Source of the DNA: Desertifilum tharense IPPAS B-1220
GTDB taxonomy: Bacteria > Cyanobacteriota > Cyanobacteriia > Cyanobacteriales > Desertifilaceae
Assembly: GCF_001746915.1 (NCBI RefSeq)
Contig: NZ_MJGC01000016.1
Location: 1 to 64,000 of the forward strand
Direction of reading: 5' to 3'
DNA length: 64,000 nt
The first letter of the stretch is position 1; every line of letters begins with the position of its first letter. Of the stretch, positions 8,286 to 18,700 are shown in pieces. A program made the position numbers and the translations under genes. The notes beneath the pieces were generated by a model. The model had not been told where the DNA came from. It did not search any database and was given only the letters and a program-made list of their open reading frames with translations.

Positions 8286-8358
8286 GGGGGATTAGCTCAG
8301 TTGGTAGAGCGCTGCGATCGCACCGCAGAGGTCAGGGATTCGAGTTCCCTATCCTCCA
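8286..8358 (+). tRNA. tRNA-Ala (anticodon CGC)
   Basis: A full 73-nt cloverleaf: acceptor 8286-8292 with 8351-8357, D-stem GCTC/GAGC, anticodon stem CTGCG/CGCAG with loop ATCGCAC (anticodon CGC at 8319-8321), T-stem AGGGA/TCCCT with loop TTCGAGT, discriminator A. CCA is not encoded. The HIP1 octamer GCGATCGC falls exactly across the anticodon stem and loop (8314-8321). Confidence 0.95.
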
Positions 8359-8401
8359 TATTTTTGCAAGATGAGTGCGGGTGCAATTCGCCTCATATCC
8401 C

Positions 8402-8977
8402 TTAACTAATATTACCCGCCGCTAAGACTTGCTCAACCGTAATCGCTAATTCTGGAAACGTCCTAGAAATAATTTGCTGACTTCCAGTAAATTCTGTTTG
8501 CTCATATAAGCCTTCTTCCCACAATAAAACCGTAACCTTTGAATCAATCGGGTCTACAATCCAGTATTCAGGAATCTCTAAAGCTGCATATTCAGAACGC
8601 TTATAACGATAGTCACGATTGATAGATTCAGGACTAACAACCTCAACAGCTAACAAAGGTGGTATCTCAGTAACAGCAGATCGATCTAGAAAATCCCGCA
8701 CCTGTTCAACAGGAACAATATAAAGATCGGATAATCTCGATTTTCGCCATCCCGTTCTAATTCCTGCCTCTCTAAAACAGAGCCAAGGTAAACCTACCCG
8801 CCTGATTTCTGCCTTAAAATTGTCTTGCAGAAAATCAGCAATTAACAAATGCCTAAAAGTTGGCGGGTTCATCAGTTCTAGTTTTCCATCAACTAATTCA
8901 TAGCGATTATCCGTCCCATCGTCATAAGCTAGATATTCCTCAAAAGAAAACAGATGTTCAGTTGTTTGAGAAATCAT
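8402..8977 (-). CDS. Uma2 family (DUF820) PD-(D/E)XK endonuclease-fold protein
   Basis: 191 residues with the typical Uma2 pattern: N-terminal FSFEEYLAYDDG, RYELVDGKLELM, then LLAVEVVSPES...Y..KRSEYAALEIPEYWIVDP, which holds the predicted E/D and ExK nuclease residues. These genes are greatly expanded in cyanobacteria; their function is undefined and no specific DNA substrate is established. It is the first of three copies in this window (others at 20916-21521 and the broken 36094-36494). It sits downstream of the phosphorothioation operon on the same strand but 66 bases beyond a short open frame, so a link to that system is not implied. Confidence 0.85.
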   Translation of the reverse strand: MISQTTEHLFSFEEYLAYDDGTDNRYELVDGKLELMNPPTFRHLLIADFLQDNFKAEIRRVGLPWLCFREAGIRTGWRKSRLSDLYIVPVEQVRDFLDRSAVTEIPPLLAVEVVSPESINRDYRYKRSEYAALEIPEYWIVDPIDSKVTVLLWEEGLYEQTEFTGSQQIISRTFPELAITVEQVLAAGNIS

Positions 8978-9043
8978 AACATCTTAAGAATTTTCAAGTA
9001 ATTGCTCTGACTCGTTAATTTCTATTGCCATACAATGCCCTAA

Positions 9044-9121
9044 TTATAGCAATCGCTCTATCGTCACTTGTGGCGAATCATAAGTTAGCTTAACCCCATC
9101 AAATAACTGAAACCTAGTCAT
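9044..9121 (-). CDS. Possible 25-codon ORF coupled to the desulfurase gene
   Basis: The ATG shares a base with the desulfurase stop (TAATG), a layout used for translational coupling. The product would start MTRFQLFDGVKLTYD and has 25 residues. It resembles nothing I recognise and could be chance or the stump of a larger gene. Confidence 0.25.
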   Translation of the reverse strand: MTRFQLFDGVKLTYDSPQVTIERLL

Positions 9122-10299
9122 TACAATCCTTCTAAAAGTTGCTGAATTTGGCGGTAGGCTTGGGTCATCAGGATCGCAGCTTGCTTAATCTCTGTGTCGG
9201 TGGTGAATTTACCCACCCCAAGGCGTAACGCGCCATCGACTGCTTCATCAGGTAATTTCAGCGCTTGCAAAACGTGAGATGGAGCTTCAACGCCAGAAGA
9301 GCAAGCCGAACCTGTGGAGATTGCTAGTTGATGGCGAACTCTAGCAACCACTGCACTATTGGGAATGCCGGGAATAGAAATGTGAAGGTTTCCTGCCAGT
9401 CGGTTGTCAGTGTCACCATTGACGATCAAATCTGGAATTTTTGTTGAAAGGAGCGACTGAAGCCGATTGCGTTTTTGGGCGATCGCGTTTTCATCGTCTA
9501 TCATTTCCAGTTGACGCAGGCGACAGGCTTCCCCTAATCCGACAATACCGGGAACGTTAAGGGTTCCAGAGCGCATCCCTTTCTGATGTCCTCCGCCAAA
9601 AATCAACGGTTCTAGGTGATATCCTTTTTTGACAACTAATGCGCCAACCCCTTTAGGGCCATAGAGTTTATGGGCGGAGATGGCGAGATAGGTGATTCCC
9701 CACTGGTTAAAGTGGATGGGGATTTTACCGACGGCTTGGGAGGCATCACAGAGGAAGGGAATGGAGTGACGCTGGGCAATTTGTGCGATCGCTTGGATCG
9801 GATAGATGTTACCAATTTCATTATTGGCCGCCATGACGCACAGAAGCGACAGTCCTTCAGTACAAACCTGTTCTAAATGGTTGAGGTTCAGTCTGCCTTT
9901 GGAGTCTACTTGCAGGTAAGTTAGCTTTGCCCAACCGCGTTTCTCTAGCATTTGGCAGGTATCGAGAACCGCTTGATGTTCTAGGGGTAGCAGTGCAATG
10001 TGGTGAGGTTTCTCTGGGTTGGGAGACAGGCTTCCCTGAATCGCGAGGTTAATGCTTTCGGTTGCCCCAGATGTCCAAACGATTTCTCTAGGAGAAGCAT
10101 CAATCAGTTCAGCCACCTGTTTAGCCGCTTGTTTGATCGCTTGCTCGGCGCGATCGCCCCAAGTATGATCCACACTACTAGCATTGCCAAACTCTTCACT
10201 CATGTAGTGGCAGACAAGATTAACCACCCTAGGATCGACTGGAGTTGTCGCGTGATAGTCAAGATAAATTGGGTGATTTTTTGATACTTCAGTATCCAT
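9121..10299 (-). CDS. sspA: Cysteine desulfurase (NifS/IscS type), SspA role in DNA phosphorothioation
   Basis: 392-residue class V aminotransferase fold. PLP-binding lysine in SAHKLYGPKG (K211), the ATESINLA phosphate-binding region near 80, and the persulfide-forming cysteine in STGSACSSGVEAP (C333). It takes sulfur from L-cysteine and hands it on. It is the last gene of a seven-gene minus-strand operon, 24 bases after the PLD-like gene. In SspABCD systems SspA supplies sulfur to SspD for exchange of a non-bridging backbone oxygen in DNA, so this is the likely role here. Calling it sspA rests on context; by sequence alone it could be a housekeeping iscS/nifS. Confidence 0.85.
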   Translation of the reverse strand: MDTEVSKNHPIYLDYHATTPVDPRVVNLVCHYMSEEFGNASSVDHTWGDRAEQAIKQAAKQVAELIDASPREIVWTSGATESINLAIQGSLSPNPEKPHHIALLPLEHQAVLDTCQMLEKRGWAKLTYLQVDSKGRLNLNHLEQVCTEGLSLLCVMAANNEIGNIYPIQAIAQIAQRHSIPFLCDASQAVGKIPIHFNQWGITYLAISAHKLYGPKGVGALVVKKGYHLEPLIFGGGHQKGMRSGTLNVPGIVGLGEACRLRQLEMIDDENAIAQKRNRLQSLLSTKIPDLIVNGDTDNRLAGNLHISIPGIPNSAVVARVRHQLAISTGSACSSGVEAPSHVLQALKLPDEAVDGALRLGVGKFTTDTEIKQAAILMTQAYRQIQQLLEGL

Positions 10300-10323
10300 T
10301 GTTTGTTGTTCTGTTACTACTAA

Positions 10324-11286
10324 TTACGTCCTAGGATTGACTCGATAGAAAATCTCTGAGTGATTTGGTACTGATAAAGCATAGCGTTGGGGAAGGAAAA
10401 AGAGTAACCAGCGCATTAACGTTTGCCATGCTCGGCTAGGATCAAAATCTGGCAAATTTGCACAAGGTAGAGAAGCAAGTAAATCTCGTACAGCACCAAA
10501 TCGTTGCGAAGTTTCAACTAATGCGTCTACTTTTTGAACAATCGGTTTTTGAAGTAAAAGAGTACCGATGCAGCTTTCAAATGCTATTTTTGAAAGGTTA
10601 GGAAGGGTAGGTAGCGATCGCAAATCTGAAAGCGCTGTCTCGCGTGCTGCTGTAGTTAGTTGTTCTAGTTTTCCAGAATAAGCTACATATAAGTCTGCTG
10701 GATTCCGCAGGGTTGGAAGCCAAGCTTCAACTAGGGTTTGCTCGACGGAAGGGGATATTTCGCCTTGGAAATTATCTGGAGTGTCAGAAATCAAGGGTGA
10801 TAAGCTAGGATATTGTTCCGCTAGGATTTGTACTGTTTCTGACATTTGCTCGAACAAACTTTCATTAACTTGAACGCACCCTCTAAATAACTCAGTCTCG
10901 AATGCTTTAAGAATTGATTCGCTAGCAGGTAAAGGTACTAATAACTCTAAGTTAGGTGAATTTAACCATCCCAAAGCTTTAGCAGTTAAGTTAGCCGAAC
11001 CGATGAGGCATTTTTCATCAGCCCGGTAAAATTTTGCGTGTAAGTCAGACCGAAGCCAAAGGGATGAGCGAGGACGTTTCTTGATTAAAGACCATACTTC
11101 AAGGTCGCTTACACCCCTTAAGATTTCTTCAGGCTGCCATCGCGTAACACACCGTACAGTTATGTCAGTAGATATCCTGGCTAAAAGTTCTTTTAATACA
11201 AAAGCCTTGACAAAAGGTGCAACAAGTACAACCTCATCGCACGCTTCTACACAAAGCTTTTCTAACTGAGTTCCTGGTAAAATCAC
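10324..11286 (-). CDS. PLD-like nuclease protein, SspH-type restriction component
   Basis: 320 residues. The N-terminal half is a phospholipase D-like domain: VVLVAPFVKAFVLKELL, then H83-x-K85 in SDLHAKFYRA and GSANLTAKALG (96-106). Only one HxK motif is visible, so the active enzyme would be a dimer, as in bacterial PLD nucleases such as Nuc/BfiI. The C-terminal half is helical and unrecognised. It starts with GTG 12 bases after the GHKL ATPase gene. In the SspFGH restriction module known from literature, helicase, ATPase and nuclease genes follow sspBCD; I infer this is the nuclease. The letter assignment F/G/H is by gene order and not proven. Confidence 0.75.
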   Translation of the reverse strand: MILPGTQLEKLCVEACDEVVLVAPFVKAFVLKELLARISTDITVRCVTRWQPEEILRGVSDLEVWSLIKKRPRSSLWLRSDLHAKFYRADEKCLIGSANLTAKALGWLNSPNLELLVPLPASESILKAFETELFRGCVQVNESLFEQMSETVQILAEQYPSLSPLISDTPDNFQGEISPSVEQTLVEAWLPTLRNPADLYVAYSGKLEQLTTAARETALSDLRSLPTLPNLSKIAFESCIGTLLLQKPIVQKVDALVETSQRFGAVRDLLASLPCANLPDFDPSRAWQTLMRWLLFFLPQRYALSVPNHSEIFYRVNPRT

Positions 11287-11298
11287 AATTGGCTTCAG

Positions 11299-13194
11299 TT
11301 ATTCTTCACGCTCTAGAAATCGTCGAGCAATGCGTCCCCAGTCTACTCGCGCATCTTGAGCAGCTTGTTTTCTTTTGCCATCAGGCTGTTCATCTTCATA
11401 TCGCGCCCATGCCATTAGGAGTAATTTTAAGCCTTCTAGAGAGTTGGTCAGGCGATCGCGCAAAGTTTCTACATCAACTCCTTCTACTTCTTCTTCCAAG
11501 ACCTCGACCAAATTTTTATAGGCTGGATGGCTAGTATTGAGGGTGACAATAATGGCACCACCTCTTGGTTTGACAGAAAAGAAGGCAGCAGTTTCTAAGT
11601 CAGCTTCAGCAAAGGTGTACTTGAGTCCGTCATCGACAGTCGTTGCTGCAAGTTCTTTAGCTGTAGTTTCAGCTACACCCTGCTCAACCAAAGTTTTCTC
11701 AATAAATTCCTGACGCTGCTCTCTAGGTAATAATTCGTCTTTATCGCTTCCGCCTTGATGTCCTTCTTGTTTGCGCTCTGTTGTGATCGCAGTGGCTACT
11801 TTCTCAGGAATGTGATCTTGATAACGCTTTTGGCTACTGCGAGTGTCTTTTGTCTGTGCTTTTACCCAACGGCGAATAATTTTAAGTTGATTATCTACTT
11901 TGTATACAAGATCGAGTAGAGGACCTTTTGGATCTTCATCTTCTTTGAGTTCCTCCTTAAGTTGGTTGATGGTCTTACCATTCTGGAGAAGAGTTTCAAT
12001 ATCTAACTTAGCAATTTCAGTAAAGTTACGAGCTGTTTGTTTATTGTTAGTCACGCCAAACAAATCGTCTAGAGATGGAGGAAAGTCAATTTCAACTCCC
12101 CACCAGCGCTCAGTTGGGTCATATTTAATCACTAATTCTTGATCGAGTTCTAATTCTCGACCTGCTCGCATTAGCGAAATACCAATATTTTTAGCTGCGT
12201 GTTTGCCGTATGGCAAGTCGCCTGGATTAACCCCAGGTTTACCAATTAATCTAGCTTCTTCTTTAGCGACAGAGTAGCGCACTTTGACTTCATGAGGCTT
12301 CCCTCTAAAATCAATCGTAACGGTTGCCTCATACTTATCTTGTCCTTCCCACGGTTGAAACATAGGAGTTTTATCAAAGGGTGCAGGGCAAGACGTTCTT
12401 GCCATTAGATAACTGGGATCATTTGGTAGAGCTTTTCGTTCATTACCGATAGGAATTAGAGCGTCTACATCAAAGGCAAGCATCCGAATTTCTACTTCGT
12501 TGTTATCCAAAAATTTCCGATACATTCTGCCAATAAGGAGTTCAGAATTATCAATAATAGAGCTACTTGTTTTCCAGATGCAACGATCGATATTTGACCA
12601 AACAACCAGGGTTCCGCTGTTCTCAAAAGAGTTACCTACTCTTTGCCAAAGGGTGGGTACTGGTTTGGGTTGCGGTTCAGGCACCTCAGTCATCTGCTTT
12701 TGGCGAATCTCGTTGAGATCGAGATAACTATAGAGAGCATTTTCTAGGTCTTCTTGCCAAGACCAAACTTCAACGCGCTGGCATTGAGAAATAGAAGAAG
12801 ATGGTAGCCCCATACCGAAGCGACCAATCCCTCTGCGGTCGTCTTCTTCATTCAAGTGAGTGCCATTCCCAAATTGCAACGCCATCCGCAACACGCTGGC
12901 ATCCATTCCACAACCATTATCTAAAACAGCAACTTGATGAATGCGCGATCGCTGTCTGGAATTTACTAACTCTTTCTTCTCAGCACAGAGTAATTCAACC
13001 TGAGTGGCACCTGCCTGGATCGAATTATCCATCAGTTCGGCGATCGCATAGGCGGCATTTTTGTATCCATTATCACGCATTGCCTGAACTGCAAGATGGG
13101 CAGGAACGATATCATGGGGATTAGGTGCCATTTGTCCGAAGTTTCCAAGTTTATTTAATGGTCTAGCTTTAGAATGCCCAGTTCTGTAACGCAA
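11299..13194 (-). CDS. GHKL (Hsp90/MutL/histidine-kinase fold) ATPase, SspG-type component
   Basis: 631 residues as drawn. The ATP-binding Bergerat fold is plain: N-box AIAELMDNSIQAGA (51-64), G1 VLDNGCGMD (90-98), G2 GIGRFGMGLPSSS (122-134). The long middle and C-terminal parts carry charged helices and no known domain; a basic/acidic stretch near 440-500 may be a coiled coil. Homologues commonly start close to the helix before PAHLAVQAM, so the ATG at 13131 (MAPNPHDIVPAHL) is more likely than the TTG at 13194. It lies between the helicase and PLD genes in the phosphorothioation operon. Such MORC/MutL-like ATPases act as DNA clamps or gates in defence systems; the exact job here is inferred. 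Confidence 0.8.
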   Translation of the reverse strand: MRYRTGHSKARPLNKLGNFGQMAPNPHDIVPAHLAVQAMRDNGYKNAAYAIAELMDNSIQAGATQVELLCAEKKELVNSRQRSRIHQVAVLDNGCGMDASVLRMALQFGNGTHLNEEDDRRGIGRFGMGLPSSSISQCQRVEVWSWQEDLENALYSYLDLNEIRQKQMTEVPEPQPKPVPTLWQRVGNSFENSGTLVVWSNIDRCIWKTSSSIIDNSELLIGRMYRKFLDNNEVEIRMLAFDVDALIPIGNERKALPNDPSYLMARTSCPAPFDKTPMFQPWEGQDKYEATVTIDFRGKPHEVKVRYSVAKEEARLIGKPGVNPGDLPYGKHAAKNIGISLMRAGRELELDQELVIKYDPTERWWGVEIDFPPSLDDLFGVTNNKQTARNFTEIAKLDIETLLQNGKTINQLKEELKEDEDPKGPLLDLVYKVDNQLKIIRRWVKAQTKDTRSSQKRYQDHIPEKVATAITTERKQEGHQGGSDKDELLPREQRQEFIEKTLVEQGVAETTAKELAATTVDDGLKYTFAEADLETAAFFSVKPRGGAIIVTLNTSHPAYKNLVEVLEEEVEGVDVETLRDRLTNSLEGLKLLLMAWARYEDEQPDGKRKQAAQDARVDWGRIARRFLEREE

Positions 13195-13242
13195 TTCATA
13201 GTTACAGCGGCATCAGTGAAAATTAGCAAAGTTGGAGTTCAG

Positions 13243-14859
13243 CTAAGAATCGTTCAGCCAAACATCCTCCCAATTGCTAAAAGCTTCTGCTACAGAGCCA
13301 AAGCCCGGTAGGTTACTATCAACTACAGTGACGATTTCCGCAATTTCGTTGCCTCCAGCTTTCACTCCTCGAATAGCACGCCCCACCATTTGGCTGTATA
13401 GGACAAGAGATTTAGTAGGACGCGCAATTAGCGCTGCGCTGGTACGGGGGGCATCAAATCCGGTAGTCAGGACACCATAATTACAGAGAACTTTGGGTTC
13501 TGGTGTATGGTCTTTGAAGCTGCTAATTAAGCGTTCTCGCTGATAGGAGGGAGTATCCGCAGTAATAGCATCTGCGTTGAAGCCCCTTGTTCGTAGTACG
13601 GAGGCTAAGAGTTTGGCGTGTTCTACAGAAGTAGCGAAAACTAGAATTCGTTGATGGCGATAGGTTAGGTTTTCAATTTCTAAAATGATTCGTAGGTTGC
13701 GCTGTTCGTCTTCTGCTAATCGGTTAAGAATGTATTGGGGGATTTCTAAATCTGTTTGGATTTGTGCTAAGTCTCGTGCAGTTAACGTTAAACCGCTATC
13801 GTAAAGCAGGGAGCGGTACTGGGCTTTTGCTAGGTATTGCTCTGCCACTAAGTAATCTATGGGGTTATCGTAACCGGGAACGTCTAGAGTGACTTTGCAG
13901 CGTGCAAAAAATTGGGCAAGTTTGGCATCAGCGCTGATATCTGCCCAAGTGCGTCCCGGCGTAGCTGTTAGTCCTAGCAGCGATGTGTTTTCGTAGGGAA
14001 TTACCAAACTATCGAGAATGAGTTGATAAGTTTCAGCGATCGCCTGATGCGCTTCATCAATAATGACTAAAGAGGAACGCACGCCCAGTAGGTTAATAAA
14101 TCTGATGCTGCGTTTGGCAGCGCTATACACTTTAGAGAGTCCAGCCACGATAATACCGTCTCGTATCTCCTCTATGTTGATTTCGTGGGTTCCCCAGAAG
14201 CGATAAACCGACAGTTGGCGATCGCCCAAATATCCCCAAGCCCGTTGAAATTCAGCAACAGCTTGTTCGCAAAGTTCTTCACTGTAGGCTAGCCAAACAA
14301 CAACGGTGGGTTCGTGCGATCGCAAATGGTCAGCAATAATATTCATCGCTGTGCGTGTCTTTCCCGCTCCCGTTGGCATATGCAGCAGAACGCGGTGGGG
14401 TTCTTGGGCAAGGTACTTTTTAACCTGCTGTGCGGCACGGCGTTGGTGAGCAAATAAGGAGTATTGAGGTGTGGTTAACTCTGCTGATGGAACCTCTATT
14501 GCTACTTCAGGTTGGGGAACATTCAGTTCAAAGAAGTCAAAGAGGGCGCGTTCGCGATCGGAACCACGACGAATTTTAACCTCTTTCAAAGCTTGGTAAA
14601 CATCTCGATGGTCTGGAGCATCTAAGATTAAAGCAAGAATTTCAGCTTCTTTTGGTCGTAGGAGTTCAAATAAGTGAGAGCGAGTATCTTTTGATAGCAA
14701 CAAACTCTCGCGTGAGTGCAAAGTGAGTAGTAGTTCTCGCAGATAAGTAGAGGTAGTAAGGCTAGGGTCTAGAAGCCCGATCAGGCGAACTGTGGCGCTA
14801 CCGAGTAAGCTCTGTAAAGTCTCGTCGTCTGTTCGTGATAGTAGGCTATCAAAGAGCAA
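13243..14859 (-). CDS. DEAH-box superfamily 2 helicase, SspF-type component
   Basis: 538 residues. Motif I MPTGAGKTRTAMN (161-173), Ia region VVVWLAYSEEL, motif II IIDEAHQAI (267-275), motif III LGLTATPGRTW, motif V region TTGFDAPRTS and motif VI QMVGRAIRG near 500. About 140 helical residues precede the motor core. The fold is that of type I/III restriction and ComFA-like helicases. It starts with TTG, preceded by AGAGG five bases upstream. No nuclease domain is fused, so cutting must come from a partner such as the PLD-like protein. It follows sspD by 75 bases. Literature on SspFGH describes suppression of replication of unmodified phage DNA; assignment of this protein to that module is by context. 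Confidence 0.8.
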   Translation of the reverse strand: MLFDSLLSRTDDETLQSLLGSATVRLIGLLDPSLTTSTYLRELLLTLHSRESLLLSKDTRSHLFELLRPKEAEILALILDAPDHRDVYQALKEVKIRRGSDRERALFDFFELNVPQPEVAIEVPSAELTTPQYSLFAHQRRAAQQVKKYLAQEPHRVLLHMPTGAGKTRTAMNIIADHLRSHEPTVVVWLAYSEELCEQAVAEFQRAWGYLGDRQLSVYRFWGTHEINIEEIRDGIIVAGLSKVYSAAKRSIRFINLLGVRSSLVIIDEAHQAIAETYQLILDSLVIPYENTSLLGLTATPGRTWADISADAKLAQFFARCKVTLDVPGYDNPIDYLVAEQYLAKAQYRSLLYDSGLTLTARDLAQIQTDLEIPQYILNRLAEDEQRNLRIILEIENLTYRHQRILVFATSVEHAKLLASVLRTRGFNADAITADTPSYQRERLISSFKDHTPEPKVLCNYGVLTTGFDAPRTSAALIARPTKSLVLYSQMVGRAIRGVKAGGNEIAEIVTVVDSNLPGFGSVAEAFSNWEDVWLNDS

Positions 14860-14934
14860 AATAACCTCTTTTTTTCTAAGTTAAAGGTCTATTTATTAAA
14901 AAACTGAAAGTCATCTTTACTTAAATTCCTTAAA

Positions 14935-15741
14935 TTAAAGATGACAAACTAAACAAGGCAATTCATCGTCTTCCTCCTCTAAAACCGCCTCTAAAGCTTC
15001 GGCTAGTGATTGATTGGGAGCATCTTTTGTATCTTTGGCTCTACTCATTGCCTTTTCATGCTTGGCAATAATTTCATCCTTACGTGCTATTAGTTCCCGT
15101 AAAGTTTCACCATCAGTCCAAGTATAAGTTCTTCCATCCTTATGATTTTCTTCATACTCAATAGCCTTAGCAAATAAGTTAGGGTGTTCTTGCTCTAACA
15201 TTACCCACTCATATTTGCGTTGGAAAAAGCAGAAAAAGCAACCAGAGCGACTGCGCCAGCGATAATAATCTGGAACCCCGATACCACTTTCTTCAAGAAT
15301 TCGGAAAATATCAGCTTTAACTAGCCTCCGTTCCTTAAAAGGAAAAACAGGCTTGATATTTGGCTTGGTTGAGATATACCCCTCACGGTTCTCATCTGCA
15401 CGAATGCCTATATAACTAATAGCTTCATCATTCCCTACAAATTCCTCAAGGGGTTTAATTTTCATCATGACCGTACACCATCGCTTTTGAGGTGACGGTA
15501 ACAAGCCATCATGAATTTCCAGCCAATGATCGAATCCTCGTTTTGCACTGAGATAATGAATTTTAATCCCTAGACGAGCTTTAATCCGCTCTATGTATTC
15601 ATAAGTTTCTGGAAGTTCTTTGTGGGTATCGCAAAAGAAATATTCCATTTCTGGAATATCTTTATGCAGTAGAACTGCTAAGGCGGTGCTGTCCTTTCCT
15701 CCGGATAAACCTAAAATGTGCCTAACTGTTTTTTTGCTCAT
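14935..15741 (-). CDS. sspD: SspD-like DNA phosphorothioation sulfurtransferase (PAPS reductase fold)
   Basis: 268 residues from the ATG at 15741. The ATP-pyrophosphatase P-loop is HILGLSGGKDSTALA (SGGKDS, residues 13-18); RWCTVMMKIKP (C89) is the conserved CysH/DndC motif, followed by GIRADE, and SGCFFCFFQ (C168, C171). Together with cysteines near the C-terminus (CLVC) these may hold an Fe-S cluster. The protein activates DNA or sulfur with ATP and passes sulfur from the desulfurase to the backbone. It overlaps sspC by 20 bases in another frame, so the two are tightly coupled. An upstream ATG at 15813 would give 24 extra residues lacking family similarity and was not chosen. Confidence 0.9.
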   Translation of the reverse strand: MSKKTVRHILGLSGGKDSTALAVLLHKDIPEMEYFFCDTHKELPETYEYIERIKARLGIKIHYLSAKRGFDHWLEIHDGLLPSPQKRWCTVMMKIKPLEEFVGNDEAISYIGIRADENREGYISTKPNIKPVFPFKERRLVKADIFRILEESGIGVPDYYRWRSRSGCFFCFFQRKYEWVMLEQEHPNLFAKAIEYEENHKDGRTYTWTDGETLRELIARKDEIIAKHEKAMSRAKDTKDAPNQSLAEALEAVLEEEDDELPCLVCHL

Positions 15742-18700
15742 ACTTTTGATTTTGTTGCTTGTCCCGCATTTGAGCCAGTTGATCTTGGGGGATTGTCCCC
15801 AGAACTCTCTCAATTAATTTAGCAACGACAGCTTGCTGAAGTTGAGTATCTTCCTTACTTAGAGTTCCCAAAATTTCCTCTGACAAACTTTCAATTCGAT
15901 CCTTTTGCTCATTGTCAAACCAAACCATTTGGTTCGTTTCTTCGCCATCGGGACGAGTCACCGTAATTTTGCGTGCCTCAAACCCCTGCTTTCCCTTAGC
16001 CGCAACAGCGGTTTGTAGGGCTTCTAGGTTCTTGAACCGTCTAGCTAAGTCGCTGAGTTTGACCTCAAATCCTGTAACATCCTCATCTGTCCAAGACTCA
16101 GCAGGCTTATCCGCCACAATCATAATTAGCGCTGCTAGCCACTCCGCATCTGTTTTTGTCTCATCAACTGCGGCTAGGGCGAAACTTTTGAGCAGGCGTT
16201 CAACACATTGCCCAACTAGATAACTCGCACGAACGCCTAAATCTTTTCTCAGGTTACTTTCGTCACTGCGGATGCCAAAAGCATCATGCAACCGCGATTT
16301 ACTGGTACTCAGCAAACGCTCGTAAGCCGTCTGAATTTCCTGAAGGGCTTGCACCAGCTTCTTGCGGAGGAGTTTGGCTGTTGTGCCATCGTCAGCATCC
16401 TCTGTATTAATCGCACTCAGTCCACAGGCTTGAGGCAAAGAGGTAAACAACAGTTCATCAGGTTCTTGTGCTTTCTGTAAGGTTTGCAAAACGGCTTGGG
16501 CTTCCGAACTCAAACGTTTGGTTTTGAGTGTATAGGCGGGTAGCTTTTTGACAAACTGAAACAGCGGCTTAGTGACACCTAACAGCGTAGTGTTCCGAAT
16601 ACCTAAAGGCATTTGCGATTTAGGAGATTTTAAGATAGCTTCGAGTTCTTTGAACACCTGCGATCGCAATCCCACGATCTCAAAATACTTCACCGAAAAT
16701 CGCGCCGGGTCTTTTACCAATAGCTCAAAGTGTTCAGAACCCAGAATGGGGATAAACGTCCCATCCTTGTAAACCCCAATGTCATCAATATGGTAAAGCA
16801 GGAGAGCAGTCAGCAAAATTGGAATAGCCCCTTGCTTCACCCCATAGGGAGGCTGTTCTAATTGTTGGTAGAGTAGATCGAGCGATCGCTGTTCCTCCTT
16901 CGCCTCCAGACAAAAGTCTTCGATAGCTTGCCAAACTCTTGCGACTCCCGACTCTTGACGCGGTGGATAGAAACCCCATTCGCCATTCTCACTTCCGTGA
17001 ATCCCAGTTGCCTCTAGAACCGAGTAATAAATAGCCACTTCTGGCCCATAACCTTCTAAGGCTAAACGTTCCTGGTTGCCATGCTCCAACATCGCCTCAA
17101 TCAGGACTCGTCGCGCTTTAGCGCCTTGGGAAGTCAATTCCCGACGATTAATCAACTCGTTATCTAGAACTAAGCCTTGGGGATAGGTGCGATCGCACAA
17201 ATCTGATAAATTCGATTGAAAGATCCTCGCCTGTCGGATCTCTTGCGGTTGTCCTTTAATCCAACAGTTATTTTGTCCGTCTACCCAATTGAAAGCTTGC
17301 GAGAGTGTCTCATCTAAAAGCCGTTCCGCCTCTACGAGACGTTGGCGCACTTCTCGACGCGCTACCCCATCATTCTGTAACTCTGGCGCTTTCTTCTGAA
17401 TTGTACTGAGGGCAAGAAATTCCTGGGCGCGGCTTTTTAACAAATCCAGTTTTGTTGTACTCACCACAATCAACGGTTTCCCCTCAACCGTCTGTGCGGG
17501 AATCTGTTCGGGTGAAGAGGCATCCATCCAGTAAGCAATCAACCCGTCATAGCTGGCTGTCGAACAGCGTAACGCGCTTAATTGGGTAAAGCTATCGATA
17601 TACTGCTGCTCAAAGTAACGCAAAGTACCCGTTTTAGTATAGTGACGTTCCGCCACCAAGGGTTTCAGAGGGCGAATAGTTGAGAGCAATTCAGCTAGAG
17701 GCGTTCGATCCTGTTCCAGCAATGAGTAGATAGCCGCTTCAACGTTAAAGTCCGAACCTTCCCAAATTCGCAACTCATCAAGCTGGCTGCGATAGGTAAT
17801 CAGCCCGCGCTGTTGCAGGGTTTTAATTACATTGTCCCAGTGTTTTTGTTCCGTTAAGTCGTTGGCTTGGTTACACAGCGCCAGCGTTACCAACTGACGC
17901 GTGGCTCGCAGAACACCTGTAGTTGTCACCAAATTCAAGATTCCAATGGTTTTAAGAACCTTGAGGACATCTGGATCTTTATCTCGCGCATCCTGAATTA
18001 ATCCTTGGATTTCTACCCACCGTTGGAGATTGATCCGAGAGGCTAAACCCGTTACTGATTCGACAAAGTAATCATAGAGTTGGTGAAGTTTGAGCGTCGG
18101 GATGCGATCGCCAATCAGCATTTCCGATTTCAGGAATTGCGGGAAAGCATAGGTTTCATCGCTGGTTAAAAAGGTAAATAAAGAGCGATCGTTCTGGGCG
18201 TAGCGCGTACACAGCAACGGCAAAACTAAAGCAGCGATGGGATGAAACGGATAAGCATTCGCCAGCACCTTTTCAGAAATTTCGTTTTCCGCGCTCAAGG
18301 GTTGCAGCACCTCAAACCACTCCTGGGCGCGATCGCGAATCACTAACCCGACGGGATCGGCCTGGGTGCGATCGATCGCTTGGGCGATCAACCGCGTCAT
18401 CTGACTCGGCGACTCAGCAAATAGAATACTTTCAAAGCGGCCTTCAATTTTTGACCATTCGCCTTGTTCAACGGCGGCTAACCGTTCGCTATACCCCGCA
18501 AAGGATTGATGGAGAATTCCCAAAAAATAAACCTGGTGCTTGGCTTTTAGCCGCAATTCGGCGATTTGCTGCAACAGATAGAGATCCTCTGTCCCCTGGT
18601 GTCGGGCCGCATATTCCAGCGATTTTCCCAGTTCATCCACAATCAAAAATACGCTGACGTTTGCCGCTTCTACCATTTGCTGCAAAGCCGTCATCACCTG

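Noticed and set aside
15742..15813. 24-residue N-terminal extension of SspD
   Set aside because: It overlaps the SspC C-terminal codons and has no resemblance to the family; ATG 15741 precedes the P-loop directly.
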